Shown: positions 24,251 through 33,747 of the stretch, in pieces
Position numbering within the stretch: position 1 is the stretch's first letter
How the letters are laid out: each line of letters begins with the position of its first letter
Assembly: GCF_037646345.1 (NCBI RefSeq)
Contig: NZ_JBBEWR010000013.1
Coordinates: forward strand, 62,001-126,000
Length of the DNA: 64,000 nt
Reading direction: 5' to 3'
Source of the DNA: Ascidiimonas aurantiaca
Lineage (GTDB): Bacteria; Bacteroidota; Bacteroidia; Flavobacteriales; Flavobacteriaceae
Position numbers and translations under genes: made by a program
The notes under the pieces: model-generated
Seen by the model: only the letters and a program-made list of their open reading frames with translations
What the model was told of the DNA's origin: nothing
The model's database searches: none

Positions 24251-26065
24251 TTAATTTATGGCATCTCCACGCAATGCGCGGTATCGTTTTCTTGAGGTTA
24301 CGTAATAAATACTGTCTGGGTGATTAAATATAATTTTTTCATAGAACTCCCGTGCTTTTTCTGGGTTCCCCAGTTTGTTTTCATACAACTGTGCCAGTGC
24401 AAACAGCGCATCATCTGCCAGAATATCATAGCCGTAAAACTCTATGATCTTAAGGTAATTGACTTTTGCACGTTCGTATGCACCTGTTTTTTCAAGCAGA
24501 GTGGCCTGTTTAAACAAAGCTTCATCTTCAATTCGCGCTCCTTTATGATCTTTTAAAATAGCATCGAGCAGGGTAATCGCTTCTTTATTTTTGTTTTGAT
24601 AGGCCATAAGATCTGCCTTTGCATAGATCCTTAGAGCTGTTTTTGTTGAGTCTTCGAGCGAGTTGTCGGAAATAAGGAGACTTAACTGCATGGCATCATT
24701 GGCAATAAGCTGTGTGGTTGATGAACGCAATACTTTTAGTTGTGTAAGCGCCCAGTCAAAATCACCTTTATAAAAACTGGTTTTAGCTACTTTAAAGCGT
24801 GCGGTTTGGGCAATTACATCATTTTTTAGGGCTTTTTGAACCTGTGAGAAATAAATAAGAGCCTTATTAAACTTTTCATCATATACTAAAATGTCACCAA
24901 GGTTGATCTTAAGTTTTGCTAACTCAAACCTCGAAACCCGCAAGTCCAGGCTTTCGGTTAACATTTTAATGGCCTCTTGTGTTTTGTTTAAATGAAAAGC
25001 CAGAAAGCGGGCATAGGCAATCTGGAGCGAAATAGTTTCTGCCGAAGTTCCGAAATCAAGTATCAAAGTTTTGAACTTCTCTTCTATATTCCTGTAACTT
25101 TTTTTATCGGCATTCGCAATTTCCAATTCGGTAATATACAAATGCGCATCGAGTTGTATGGAACGGTCTGCACTGTTTTCTATAACATAATTAAAAACAT
25201 CGATAGCTATTTCGTCTGCTCCTTGTTCCATACATACTAACCCCAGGCTCATGACACGCTTTACGGTAGAAACCTGTGAACGTTTGAAAATAGCCTTTTC
25301 CTGGATAAAGGCATTCTTGTATTGCTTTTGTTGTACGTACAACCAGCTTAAGATCTCATTCCACAAAAGATCTGGTGTGGATTGTAGTTTTTCGAGTAAT
25401 ACTTTTTTTAAAATGAGATTGTTTTCACTGGAAGGGTCTTCATCCAAAAACTGACTGATCCGGTTGGTGATGGTTCTCAGGTAGCTTTCGTTTTTCTGTA
25501 TAAGTTCCAGATAACTGGAAAACATTTTCTCAATATTCCCCATTTCCCCATAGATGCGGGCAATTTCCAGTTGAATATTCGTGTTGGGCTTAACGGCTAT
25601 AGACCTTTCGTAAACCCTGAGGGCGTAGTCTAATAAGGCTCTCTTTTTGAAAGCACTGCCAATTACGAAAGCAAAATTGGGACTTTGTTCTACATGGGCT
25701 GCTGCTTTTTCGTAATAGTAAACGGCTTTTTCCTGTTGTCCCTGAAGTTGATAGTTGTACCCTAACTCTACTAAAAGGTTAGGTGGGAAAAAAGAAGATT
25801 CTTCCCGAGAGCGTAAAAGTTGTTCGGCTTCCTGATATCTTTCCAGTTGTTGGTGACTTTCGATGAGATATTGCAGAAAATCCATTCGCCCCGGATTCTT
25901 TTGATACAACTTTTCATAAAGCACTAAAGCCTTTTCAAAGTCTCCATCTTCAAAATACTGCATGGCAAGGGCATCACTTTGGGAAAAAAGGAAGCCACTG
26001 CACAAAAGGGCAATAAATACCGTGAGTTTCTTCAAAATGGGTATGGTTTTCTCCAAATATAACAT
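24251..26065 (-). CDS. Secreted TPR-repeat protein
   Basis: 604 aa. A signal peptide (about 10-29: KKLTVFIALLCSGFLFSQ) is followed by TPR repeats along the whole length, e.g. ALAMQYFEDGDFEKALVLYE and KAVYYYEKAAAHVE. The C-terminal repeats (DDALFALAQLYENKLGNPEKA) resemble TolA-Pal system/YbgF-like TPRs. It is likely periplasmic and a scaffold. It is not clearly part of an operon: a strong terminator (26098-26129) lies just upstream. Confidence 0.85.
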   Translation of the reverse strand: MLYLEKTIPILKKLTVFIALLCSGFLFSQSDALAMQYFEDGDFEKALVLYEKLYQKNPGRMDFLQYLIESHQQLERYQEAEQLLRSREESSFFPPNLLVELGYNYQLQGQQEKAVYYYEKAAAHVEQSPNFAFVIGSAFKKRALLDYALRVYERSIAVKPNTNIQLEIARIYGEMGNIEKMFSSYLELIQKNESYLRTITNRISQFLDEDPSSENNLILKKVLLEKLQSTPDLLWNEILSWLYVQQKQYKNAFIQEKAIFKRSQVSTVKRVMSLGLVCMEQGADEIAIDVFNYVIENSADRSIQLDAHLYITELEIANADKKSYRNIEEKFKTLILDFGTSAETISLQIAYARFLAFHLNKTQEAIKMLTESLDLRVSRFELAKLKINLGDILVYDEKFNKALIYFSQVQKALKNDVIAQTARFKVAKTSFYKGDFDWALTQLKVLRSSTTQLIANDAMQLSLLISDNSLEDSTKTALRIYAKADLMAYQNKNKEAITLLDAILKDHKGARIEDEALFKQATLLEKTGAYERAKVNYLKIIEFYGYDILADDALFALAQLYENKLGNPEKAREFYEKIIFNHPDSIYYVTSRKRYRALRGDAIN

Positions 26066-26097
26066 AACCCGGGCAATTTATAAGTTAATTATTTTTA

Positions 26098-26129
26098 AAA
26101 AGAAAAAGACCCGGAATCAGATCCGGGTC
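26098..26129 (-). terminator. Intrinsic terminator upstream of TPR gene
   Basis: The 8-bp stem gacccgga/tccgggtc (26108-26115 with 26122-26129) is followed on the minus strand by TTTTTCTTTTT. It ends transcription coming from serS or from the candidate small RNA. Confidence 0.85.
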
Positions 26130-26318
26130 AAACCAACCAAAAAAATAATAGTGCTATTAATCAATATACTTAACTCTTGATTCTACTATTGATCTGGTTA
26201 TATTCTAGATTGATTAAAACCTAAAAAATACTTATTGCCAAATCCTTAATCTATACGTGTTGAGATGAAATGCGAAAGATGGAAAATAGTTACACATCAT
26301 AGTATTAAGTAAGATTTG
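26098..26318 (-). ncRNA. Candidate small RNA between serS and the TPR gene
   Basis: A near-consensus promoter (26325-26355) just after the serS stop and a strong terminator (26098-26129) bracket about 220 bases. The only reading frame between them is 22 codons. It may be an independent small RNA or a leader/attenuator for the TPR gene. No homologous family is recognised. Confidence 0.4.
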
Positions 26319-26324
26319 GCTTAT

Positions 26325-26355
26325 CAAATATAGGAAAAATATAGTGAAAGGCAAA
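26325..26355 (-). promoter_or_regulatory. Near-consensus promoter after serS
   Basis: On the minus strand, TTTG (26352-26355) and TATATTTG (26325-26332) are 19 bases apart, which is the Bacteroidetes consensus arrangement. The predicted start is near 26318. Confidence 0.6.
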
Positions 26356-26356
26356 C

Positions 26357-27628
26357 TTACTCTATCATGTCAAAGCCGGTGTAGGGTATAAGTATTTCGG
26401 GAATACGTATTCCTTGATCGGTCTGGTAATTTTCCAAAATGCCGGCAAGCACTCTGGGCAATGCCAGTGAGCTGCCATTGAGGGTATGAGCAAGCCTGCT
26501 CTTACCATCAGTATCCTTAAACCGGAGTTTTAGCCTGTTGGACTGATAGGTCTCAAAATTAGAAACAGAGCTTATTTCCAGCCATCGTTGTTGTGCGGTA
26601 GAGTACACTTCAAAATCATAGGTAAGCGCAGCCGTAAACCCAAGGTCGCCACCACAGAGCCGTAAAATACGATACGGTAATTTTAGCTCCCGTAATAATG
26701 TTTTCACATGGTCAACCATACCATCTAAAGCCTGGTAAGAGCGATCGGGGTGTTCTATACGTACAATTTCTACCTTGTCAAACTGATGTAGCCTGTTGAG
26801 CCCTCTTACATGCGCGCCGTAACTTCCCGCTTCCCGTCTGAAACAGGGTGTAAAAGCCGTGCAGCAAATAGGAAAATCATTTTCAGATAAAAGGGTGTCC
26901 CGGAAAAAATTGGTCATTGGTACTTCAGCGGTAGGAATTAAATAGAGGTCATCTTCACCAATATAATACATTTGTCCTTCTTTATCGGGAAGTTGCCCCG
27001 TTCCGTAACCAGAGGTCTCATTTACCACATAAGGAGGTTGGTATTCTGTGTAACCGGCTTCAGTATTCTTATCCAGAAAATAAGTAACCAGCGCCCTTTG
27101 TAAACGCGCTCCCTTGCCTTTGTAAACCGGAAATCCCGCTCCGGTAATTTTGGTGCCGAGCTCAAAGTCAATAAGGTCATATTTCTTGGCCAGTTCCCAA
27201 TGAGGAAGTGCTTCTCCGGGTAGCTCGGGAATATCTCCTTCTTTAAACACCTCTTCATTGTCCTCATCGGTATTTCCCGTAGGAACAGAGGCATGCGGGG
27301 TATTCGGTATTTTGTAAAGTACTTCGGTAAGTTCGGTTGCTGTTTGACTAAGCTTTTCCTGAAATACTTTTGATTGTTGTTTTAGCTGTGTAGTTTGTTC
27401 TTTTAAAGCCTGGGCCTCTTCTTTCTGGCCGTTTTTAAAGAGGTCTCCTATCTGTTTGGATAATTTATTGGACTGTGAAAGGGTGGTATCCAACTGGGTT
27501 TGCAAACTTCTTCGCTCTTCATCCAGTTTAATAACGGTGTCTATCAGGCTTTCTGCATCCATATTGCGTTTGGCAAGTGCCTGAACAACTGCTTCCTTGT
27601 TTTCCCTAATAAATGGTACCTGTAACAT
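26357..27628 (-). CDS. serS: Seryl-tRNA synthetase
   Basis: 423 aa. It charges tRNA-Ser (and tRNA-Sec where present) with serine. An N-terminal antiparallel coiled-coil arm (about 25-105) that grips the tRNA long variable arm precedes the class II core: TAEVPMTN, motif 2 CFRREAGSYGAHVRGLNRLHQF, and motif 3 LNGSSLALPRVLAGILENYQ. It is full length, and lies 89 bases after the carboxylase-like gene. Confidence 0.97.
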   Translation of the reverse strand: MLQVPFIRENKEAVVQALAKRNMDAESLIDTVIKLDEERRSLQTQLDTTLSQSNKLSKQIGDLFKNGQKEEAQALKEQTTQLKQQSKVFQEKLSQTATELTEVLYKIPNTPHASVPTGNTDEDNEEVFKEGDIPELPGEALPHWELAKKYDLIDFELGTKITGAGFPVYKGKGARLQRALVTYFLDKNTEAGYTEYQPPYVVNETSGYGTGQLPDKEGQMYYIGEDDLYLIPTAEVPMTNFFRDTLLSENDFPICCTAFTPCFRREAGSYGAHVRGLNRLHQFDKVEIVRIEHPDRSYQALDGMVDHVKTLLRELKLPYRILRLCGGDLGFTAALTYDFEVYSTAQQRWLEISSVSNFETYQSNRLKLRFKDTDGKSRLAHTLNGSSLALPRVLAGILENYQTDQGIRIPEILIPYTGFDMIE

Positions 27629-27717
27629 AATTGTGTATTTTAATAAATTACCCTGACTGTAGCAGGTTTAAAATCCGGCAACAAATTTAGGGCAAATATC
27701 AGATAAAATATTGCGTA

Positions 27718-29049
27718 TTATTCTTTTTCTGAGGGTAATATCCAGTCATGGTGCTTAAAGTGGGACCAGGGTTCTGCCGCAAGGTCCACTTCGGGGTCAA
27801 TAAGGGTTTTAAGAGTTCCCTGATTCACACGTACTTTGCCTTTAGCATAGATAGCCACATCGTTGCCCAGTGCATTTTCATTTTTCTTGATCCTTTGCGC
27901 GAACTGCCATATCACATCGGGCTTTGAGGCAATCATACGCGACTGTTTAGGACTTAAGAATTCTTTGGGATCGATAATTTTGGTTTTACCGGTATCCTTG
28001 TTTACTACTTTAAAAGAGATGTAACCGCTTTTGGTACGCAGCATCATACGCCAGCTCATGCGGTGTCCCTCTTCGGTCCACAGTACATCATCTTTTATAA
28101 CCCAGTGTCTTAACGGAAGCAGAATATGGATCACAAAATAGATCACAGCGAGACTCAGGTACAGATTGCGTTTTTCAGGTATTTGTATCTCGTTTCCTTC
28201 ATATTTGGGCTTACGAGGCAAAAAGAGCCGGCGAATGGTTTCCGGAGGATAGAAAAATACGGTAAAAGCCAGGGAAAGATAAGGAAAGATACCTATCTGA
28301 AATACAATAGAGTTAAATATGTGGAAAAACACCGAAGCCGCAAAGGCCATATTTCGGGTAGGTTTCCAAAGCAGTAACGGTACTATAAGTAAATCGAATA
28401 AAATACCGGAATACGCAATAAAGTAATGCGTAGATTTTTCCTGTAACCAGGCACCAATTAACGGATAATCTGCTTTTGAGGCCATAAGGCTCTGTACGGC
28501 AGTGGTATCTAACCAGTCCGGATAAATCTTGGCTACAGATGCATATGTATATACCACCCACAGTTTTACAACAATGATCACGATACACCATCTGGGCATA
28601 GAAAGAGACTTTAAAGAAGGTTTTCTTTTTACATCCCATGAATAATACCGGTGTGCCGGAAGGATCAACATCAGCAAACAAATAAAAATTAGAAGGTAAT
28701 AATGGTTGTTATAGGAAGCTTTTTGCATTAAATAGGTGGCCGTCCACATAACGGTAAAAATGCTAAGGCTCAGGCGGTACCGATACCCAAACATGACCAT
28801 AAGCCCCATAATACTCATGAATGCATAATAGTAATACATACCATTTCCGGGTAAGGGCTGTAGCCATTCAAGGCCTATAAAATTAAAAGTAAACTCCGGT
28901 TCAACCAATGTGTAACCTATCCATCCGGTAACAATGGCCCCTGCAGTCTCAAGAAATAAGAGCAGGCCAAAGAGTATTCTGAAAACAATAAGGGGAGCAT
29001 TGTCAACCTGAGTAAAAAGAAGTCTATTAAGTTTTTCTTTCCCTAACAT
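27718..29049 (-). CDS. Vitamin K-dependent gamma-carboxylase-like HTTM protein
   Basis: 443 aa with several membrane helices (about 18-300) and a C-terminal soluble domain (about 300-443), as in full-length bacterial homologues of gamma-carboxylase. The segment YASVAKIYPDWLDTTAV matches by eye the human enzyme's catalytic-lysine segment, placing the lysine at K174. The substrate in bacteria is unknown; a vitamin K-like quinone (menaquinone) and a protein glutamate are the family expectation. It overlaps ribF by 23 bases, so ribF and this gene are coupled, with serS downstream. Confidence 0.85.
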   Translation of the reverse strand: MLGKEKLNRLLFTQVDNAPLIVFRILFGLLLFLETAGAIVTGWIGYTLVEPEFTFNFIGLEWLQPLPGNGMYYYYAFMSIMGLMVMFGYRYRLSLSIFTVMWTATYLMQKASYNNHYYLLIFICLLMLILPAHRYYSWDVKRKPSLKSLSMPRWCIVIIVVKLWVVYTYASVAKIYPDWLDTTAVQSLMASKADYPLIGAWLQEKSTHYFIAYSGILFDLLIVPLLLWKPTRNMAFAASVFFHIFNSIVFQIGIFPYLSLAFTVFFYPPETIRRLFLPRKPKYEGNEIQIPEKRNLYLSLAVIYFVIHILLPLRHWVIKDDVLWTEEGHRMSWRMMLRTKSGYISFKVVNKDTGKTKIIDPKEFLSPKQSRMIASKPDVIWQFAQRIKKNENALGNDVAIYAKGKVRVNQGTLKTLIDPEVDLAAEPWSHFKHHDWILPSEKE

Positions 29050-29962
29050 GGATCAAAGCATTTTTTTTGTCTGTTTTCAACTGTTCTTTAAGTGCATGAA
29101 TGGAGTCAAACCTTTTTTCATCTCTCAGTCTTTCCAGGAGGTGAATACGCAGTTTTTTTCCGTAGAGGTCCTCATTAAAATCAAAAAAATTGATTTCTAT
29201 GGTCTTGTTAGTGCCATTAACGGTGGGATTAAACCCAATATTCATCATTCCGTGAACCATACGGCCGTCAATATCGCATCTTACCACATAAACACCGTTT
29301 TCGGGAATGAGTTTGTACGGTTCTTCTATGTGTAAATTGGCGGTGGGAAAATCAATTTGGCGCCCAAGGCCTTTTCCCTTTTCAATGCGCCCGGTTAACA
29401 TAAAGTCATATCCCAGGTATGCATTTGCGGTAGCAATATCGCCTTCACTAAGGGCTTTTCGTATTTTGGTGGAGCTAACAGATACTTCATTGATCTCTTC
29501 TGCCGGGATCTCTTCAACATCAAAGTTATAGGCAGCTCCAAATTCGATAAGGTCTTTAATGGTAGCTGTTCGGTTTCTACCAAAACGATGGTCATAACCA
29601 ATAACTACTTTTTTTGCATGCAGTTTTTTTACCAGAAGATCTCTTACAAATTCAAGAGCGGTAAGTCTTGAAAAATCTTTAGTAAAAGGATGTATTATGA
29701 GTTGGTCAAGACCTGTGGTTTTCAGGATATCTTTTTTTTCATCAAGCGTAGTGATCATTTTGAGATCTGCATTTTGTTGCAGGACCATACGCGGATGAGG
29801 AAAAAAAGTTAATATGGTGGATAATAGGTCGTTAGCATTGGCTCCGGCTACTAACTTTTCTATGATTTTTCGGTGTCCGATATGTACTCCGTCAAAAGTA
29901 CCAATAGTAACAATTGTATGAACCGGATTGTTAAAATTTTCTATGTCGTTAAATGTTATCAC
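29027..29962 (-). CDS. ribF: Bifunctional riboflavin kinase/FAD synthetase
   Basis: 311 aa, from a GTG start at 29962. The N-terminal FMN adenylyltransferase domain carries TIGTFDGVHIGHRKII (about 18-33), a nucleotidyltransferase HxGH-type site. The C-terminal flavokinase domain (about 180-305) carries GRQIDFPTANL and GVYVVRC. It makes FMN then FAD from riboflavin and ATP. It is first of the run with the carboxylase-like gene and serS. Confidence 0.95.
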   Translation of the reverse strand: MITFNDIENFNNPVHTIVTIGTFDGVHIGHRKIIEKLVAGANANDLLSTILTFFPHPRMVLQQNADLKMITTLDEKKDILKTTGLDQLIIHPFTKDFSRLTALEFVRDLLVKKLHAKKVVIGYDHRFGRNRTATIKDLIEFGAAYNFDVEEIPAEEINEVSVSSTKIRKALSEGDIATANAYLGYDFMLTGRIEKGKGLGRQIDFPTANLHIEEPYKLIPENGVYVVRCDIDGRMVHGMMNIGFNPTVNGTNKTIEINFFDFNEDLYGKKLRIHLLERLRDEKRFDSIHALKEQLKTDKKNALIHVRERKT

Positions 29963-29994
29963 TTAAAAAAAGAGTTCAGAATAAAATAAAGACT

Positions 29995-30002
29995 TATGTT
30001 TG
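29995..30002 (+). promoter_or_regulatory. Promoter -7 box for the T9SS protease gene
   Basis: TATGTTTG matches TAnnTTTG and lies 38 bases before the ATG at 30041. Confidence 0.5.
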
Positions 30003-30040
30003 TGATAGTAAGATACTAAAAGTAAAAACTTTTCTTTTCC

Positions 30041-33000
30041 ATGAAAACAAACTTACGGTATGTTTTTACAATAACCATAATTTTTCTCAGCTTTTACCAT
30101 ATCAACGCGCAAAGCGGTTATTGGGAACCTTACAGCGGGAATAAAAAATCTGAAAATTATACGTTAAGGTCACTTAAAGAGGAAGGGTACACCCTACTTA
30201 CTTTGGATGAAAAGGCATTTGTAAACGCACTTGCCCAGGCACCTGCAAGGGGTCGGTTTTCGGGCGTGTCAAACACCACAATGATGTTGCCAGACGATAC
30301 GGGTAAATTGATCTCTTTTGACGTGTATGAAGCCCCGGTGCTTTCCCCAGAACTTTCGGCAAAATATCCGGATATACGTTCCTACGTGGGCTACAGTACA
30401 GATGGTGAGCAAACAAAAGTACGTTTTAGTGTTTCTCCCCAGGGTATTCAGCACATGATGCGTTTTTCAGGGCATCATACTGTTTTTATGGAAAAACTTT
30501 CCAGAGAAGGAAGTCAATACATTGTATATACCAGAGATGCAAGAGAGACCCCAAAAGAGATGGTGTGTAGCACCGAAATGCGAAAAGAAGACAGAAAGGT
30601 TGCGGCAAACAGGGATACAAACGACCAAACCCTGCGAAGGTACAGGCTGGCTGTTTCTACCACTGGAGAATATACCTCTTTTCACGGAGGTACAGTAGCA
30701 GGAGCACTGGCTGCCATTAATGCCACGGTTACCCGGGTGAACGAAGTATTTGAAAATGATTTTTCGGTTACGTTGGAAGTGATTGCGAATACCGAGCAGG
30801 TAATCTTCACCGATGCTGCGACCGATCCTTACAACGAAACCGGTTTAAATTCGGCATTACAGGCTACATTAAGTACTACTATTGGGGAAGCTGCGTATGA
30901 TGTGGGTCACCTGTTTCACCGGGCAGCAAACGACGGGAATGCAGGTTGTATTGGTTGTGTATGTATTAACGGGCGTAAGGGAAGTGCCTATTCATCTGCC
31001 ACCAGCCCCACGGGAGATACATTTGATATTGATTATGTAGCGCATGAACTGGGTCATCAGTTTGGGGCCAATCATACCTGGTCCTTTGATACGGAAGCCA
31101 CAGGCGTAAATGCAGAGCCGGGAAGTGGTACCACCATTATGGCCTATGCAGGCATTACCGGGGCCAATAATGTACAATTGAACAGTGACCCGTATTTTCA
31201 TTTCTGGAGCATTTTTCAGGTAGCCTCTTATATTGCGACCACTACCTGTGATGTAGAAACTGCACTTACCAACAACCCACCTGCAGCCAATGCAGGTACC
31301 GATTACAAGATACCCAGGTCAACTGCATTTTTACTTGCCGGTACAGGGAGTGATCCCGATACGGGTGATGTGCTCACCTACACCTGGGAACAAATAGACG
31401 ATGGTATTATACGAAATACTACTTTTGGGCCTACCAATACCCGGGGGGCCAATTTCAGATCATTACCTCCTTCAACTCAACCAATAAGGTACATGCCCAG
31501 GCTTGAAAGAGTAGTGAACGGAACCCTTACCCAGGTAAACCCTATGCTTAATGATGCATGGGAAACCGTTTCCAATGTGGGGCGTACCATGGATTTTGCA
31601 TTTACCGTTCGCGATAATGCAGCGGGTGGCGGACAAACAGCTTCCGATATCGTTCGGCTTACTGTTTTGGAGGAAGCAGGGCCTTTTGCCGTAACTTCAC
31701 AAAATGCTCTGGAAACCTGGAGTGCAGGTACCGTAGAAACCATAACCTGGGATGTTGCCAATACCAGTACAGCTCCCGTTAATGCACAACAGGTAGATAT
31801 ATTACTTTCTACTGACGGAGGACAGACATTTCCCGTCACTCTGGCACAAAACACAAATAATGACGGGGAACACAAACTCATTGTACCCGGTGGTATAGCC
31901 ACTACTTCCGCCCGTATCATGGTAAAAGCTTCCGATAATATTTTCTTTGCCGTAAATGGAGACAATTTTGCCATAGAAGAATCCGAATTTGTATTGGCTT
32001 TCCCGGAACTGGAAGGACTGGCGTGTCAACCGGACGATCTGGTGATCAATTTTGAATATCAGTCTTATGCGGGCTTTAGTGGAGAAACTACGTTTTCTAC
32101 TTCCGGTTTACCCGCCGGGCTTACGGCCAGTTTTGTACCTGCGAGCACCTCTACAGATGGAACAAATGTACAAATGACCGTTTCAGGTACAGCATCTGTA
32201 CCTACGGGAAGTTACTCTTTTACCATCACGGGAACCTCAGGTGCACTCGTACAAAACCTGTCTTTTGACCTTAATGTCTCAGAAGATTCCCTATCTCCGG
32301 CAACTTTGCTGGCACCTGCCAACGGCGCTACCGATGTTTTTTTTGATGTGGCTCTGCAATGGCAGGAAGACCCTTTGGCCGAGACCTATCTTCTGGAAAT
32401 TGCGACCGATGCTACTTTTAGTGCTCCTCTTGTGAGTGCCGGCGTTATTGATACTTCCTATTTACCGGAAAACCTGCAACAGTCAACCACCTATTTCTGG
32501 AGAGTAAAGAGCCGGAATGCCTGTGGCGAAGGAGACTTTAGTCCCGTATTCAGTTTTACCATGGCTCCCGTAAATTGCAATACTTTTATATCGCGATCTA
32601 CCCCAGTAACGATCTCAGAAAACGGAACCCCTTCTGTTTCCGCCGTTTTAAATGTAATAGATGATCTGCAGATTACCGATATTGATGTCTCTGTAGATAT
32701 TACACATACCTTTGTTTCTGATCTTACTATTCGTTTGCGTTCTCCTTCTGGTACAGAGGTGGTATTGTTCTCCAGAAGTTGCGGAGAGCTGGAAAATATC
32801 GTAGCTGTTTTTGATGATGACGGGCAGCCGGCGACCTGCCGAGTAAACCCTCCGGCACTTGCGGGTGCTGTAGAGCCTGTACAATCACTTTCTTCTTTCT
32901 TTGGAGAATCTGCTGCGGGCCAGTGGACACTGTTGGTCGATGACTCTGAAAATATAGACGGGGGGAGTATTAATGATTTTAGAATATCGGTATGTGCTGC

Positions 33001-33721
33001 AGGGGTTTTTATTCCCGATCGTGACGCAGACGGTGTAGAAGATGATGATGATAACTGCCCCGATACGCCTAATCCTGCGCAGGAGGACCAGGACCAGGAT
33101 GGAACAGGTGATGCTTGTGATACCGATGATGACAATGACGGGGTTAACGATGTAGATGATAACTGCCCGTTTACACCCAATGCGGGGCAGGAGAATGCCG
33201 ATAATGACAGTGCAGGCGATGTCTGCGATCTGGATGACGACAATGACGGTATTGTTGACACGAATGATAATTGCCCGTTAACTCCTAATAATGACCAGGG
33301 AGATAATGATCTGGACGGATTGGGCGATGCCTGTGACCCGGATGATGACAATGACGGGATACTCGATGAGCAAGACAATTGCCCGTTTACTTTTAATCCC
33401 GATCAGTTAGATATTGATAATGATGGTGAAGGGGATGCCTGTGACGAGGATGTGCTGGTCTCAGAAGCCCTTACGCCTAACGGAGACGGTATTAACGATA
33501 CCTGGACCATTATTAATATAGACCGGCACCCCAATGCAGTGATCACGGTATTCAACCGTCTCGGGAATGAGGTTTTCAGAACTACCGGTTATAATAATGA
33601 CTGGAACGGAGTGTATAAAGACAGAAGCGAACGCCTTCCCGCCGGTTCATATTATTATCAGATAGATCTTGAAAATAACGGGTCTGCAGATTTTAGTGGC
33701 TGGATATATATAACCTATTAA
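30041..33721 (+). CDS. Secreted reprolysin-like metalloprotease with P-domain and T9SS CTD
   Basis: 1226 aa. In order: a signal peptide (1-24); a propeptide; a zinc metalloprotease domain with HELGHQFGANH at 335-345 (HExxHxxGxxH, metzincin); Ig/fibronectin-like sandwiches (about 420-830); a proprotein-convertase P-like domain (about 850-980); four thrombospondin type 3 Ca-binding repeats (about 993-1137); and a C-terminal gliding-motility-type sorting domain (about 1140-1226, LTPNGDGINDTW). The last is a type IX secretion signal of the B class. The protein is expected to be exported and surface-held or released, where it degrades proteins. The PorP/SprF gene follows directly. Confidence 0.92.
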   Translation: MKTNLRYVFTITIIFLSFYHINAQSGYWEPYSGNKKSENYTLRSLKEEGYTLLTLDEKAFVNALAQAPARGRFSGVSNTTMMLPDDTGKLISFDVYEAPVLSPELSAKYPDIRSYVGYSTDGEQTKVRFSVSPQGIQHMMRFSGHHTVFMEKLSREGSQYIVYTRDARETPKEMVCSTEMRKEDRKVAANRDTNDQTLRRYRLAVSTTGEYTSFHGGTVAGALAAINATVTRVNEVFENDFSVTLEVIANTEQVIFTDAATDPYNETGLNSALQATLSTTIGEAAYDVGHLFHRAANDGNAGCIGCVCINGRKGSAYSSATSPTGDTFDIDYVAHELGHQFGANHTWSFDTEATGVNAEPGSGTTIMAYAGITGANNVQLNSDPYFHFWSIFQVASYIATTTCDVETALTNNPPAANAGTDYKIPRSTAFLLAGTGSDPDTGDVLTYTWEQIDDGIIRNTTFGPTNTRGANFRSLPPSTQPIRYMPRLERVVNGTLTQVNPMLNDAWETVSNVGRTMDFAFTVRDNAAGGGQTASDIVRLTVLEEAGPFAVTSQNALETWSAGTVETITWDVANTSTAPVNAQQVDILLSTDGGQTFPVTLAQNTNNDGEHKLIVPGGIATTSARIMVKASDNIFFAVNGDNFAIEESEFVLAFPELEGLACQPDDLVINFEYQSYAGFSGETTFSTSGLPAGLTASFVPASTSTDGTNVQMTVSGTASVPTGSYSFTITGTSGALVQNLSFDLNVSEDSLSPATLLAPANGATDVFFDVALQWQEDPLAETYLLEIATDATFSAPLVSAGVIDTSYLPENLQQSTTYFWRVKSRNACGEGDFSPVFSFTMAPVNCNTFISRSTPVTISENGTPSVSAVLNVIDDLQITDIDVSVDITHTFVSDLTIRLRSPSGTEVVLFSRSCGELENIVAVFDDDGQPATCRVNPPALAGAVEPVQSLSSFFGESAAGQWTLLVDDSENIDGGSINDFRISVCAAGVFIPDRDADGVEDDDDNCPDTPNPAQEDQDQDGTGDACDTDDDNDGVNDVDDNCPFTPNAGQENADNDSAGDVCDLDDDNDGIVDTNDNCPLTPNNDQGDNDLDGLGDACDPDDDNDGILDEQDNCPFTFNPDQLDIDNDGEGDACDEDVLVSEALTPNGDGINDTWTIINIDRHPNAVITVFNRLGNEVFRTTGYNNDWNGVYKDRSERLPAGSYYYQIDLENNGSADFSGWIYITY
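33017..33451 (+). repeat. Thrombospondin type 3 Ca-binding repeats (coding)
   Basis: Four tandem D/N-rich units with the recurring landmarks DNCP and GDACD, plus DDDNDG, inside the protease gene. They form a Ca2+-loaded stalk between the P-domain and the sorting domain. Confidence 0.85.
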
Positions 33722-33747
33722 TGTTTGTTAAAAGCGATTATTCTGAA

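Noticed and set aside
32491..33378. 295-aa open frame antisense to the protease gene
   Set aside because: It is a by-product of the Asp/Asn-rich repeat codons on the real strand; serine-rich low complexity, no start context.
33010..33450. CRISPR-like tandem repeats
   Set aside because: The repeats are coding, in frame, and encode thrombospondin type 3 Ca-binding units; spacers are not unique sequences.
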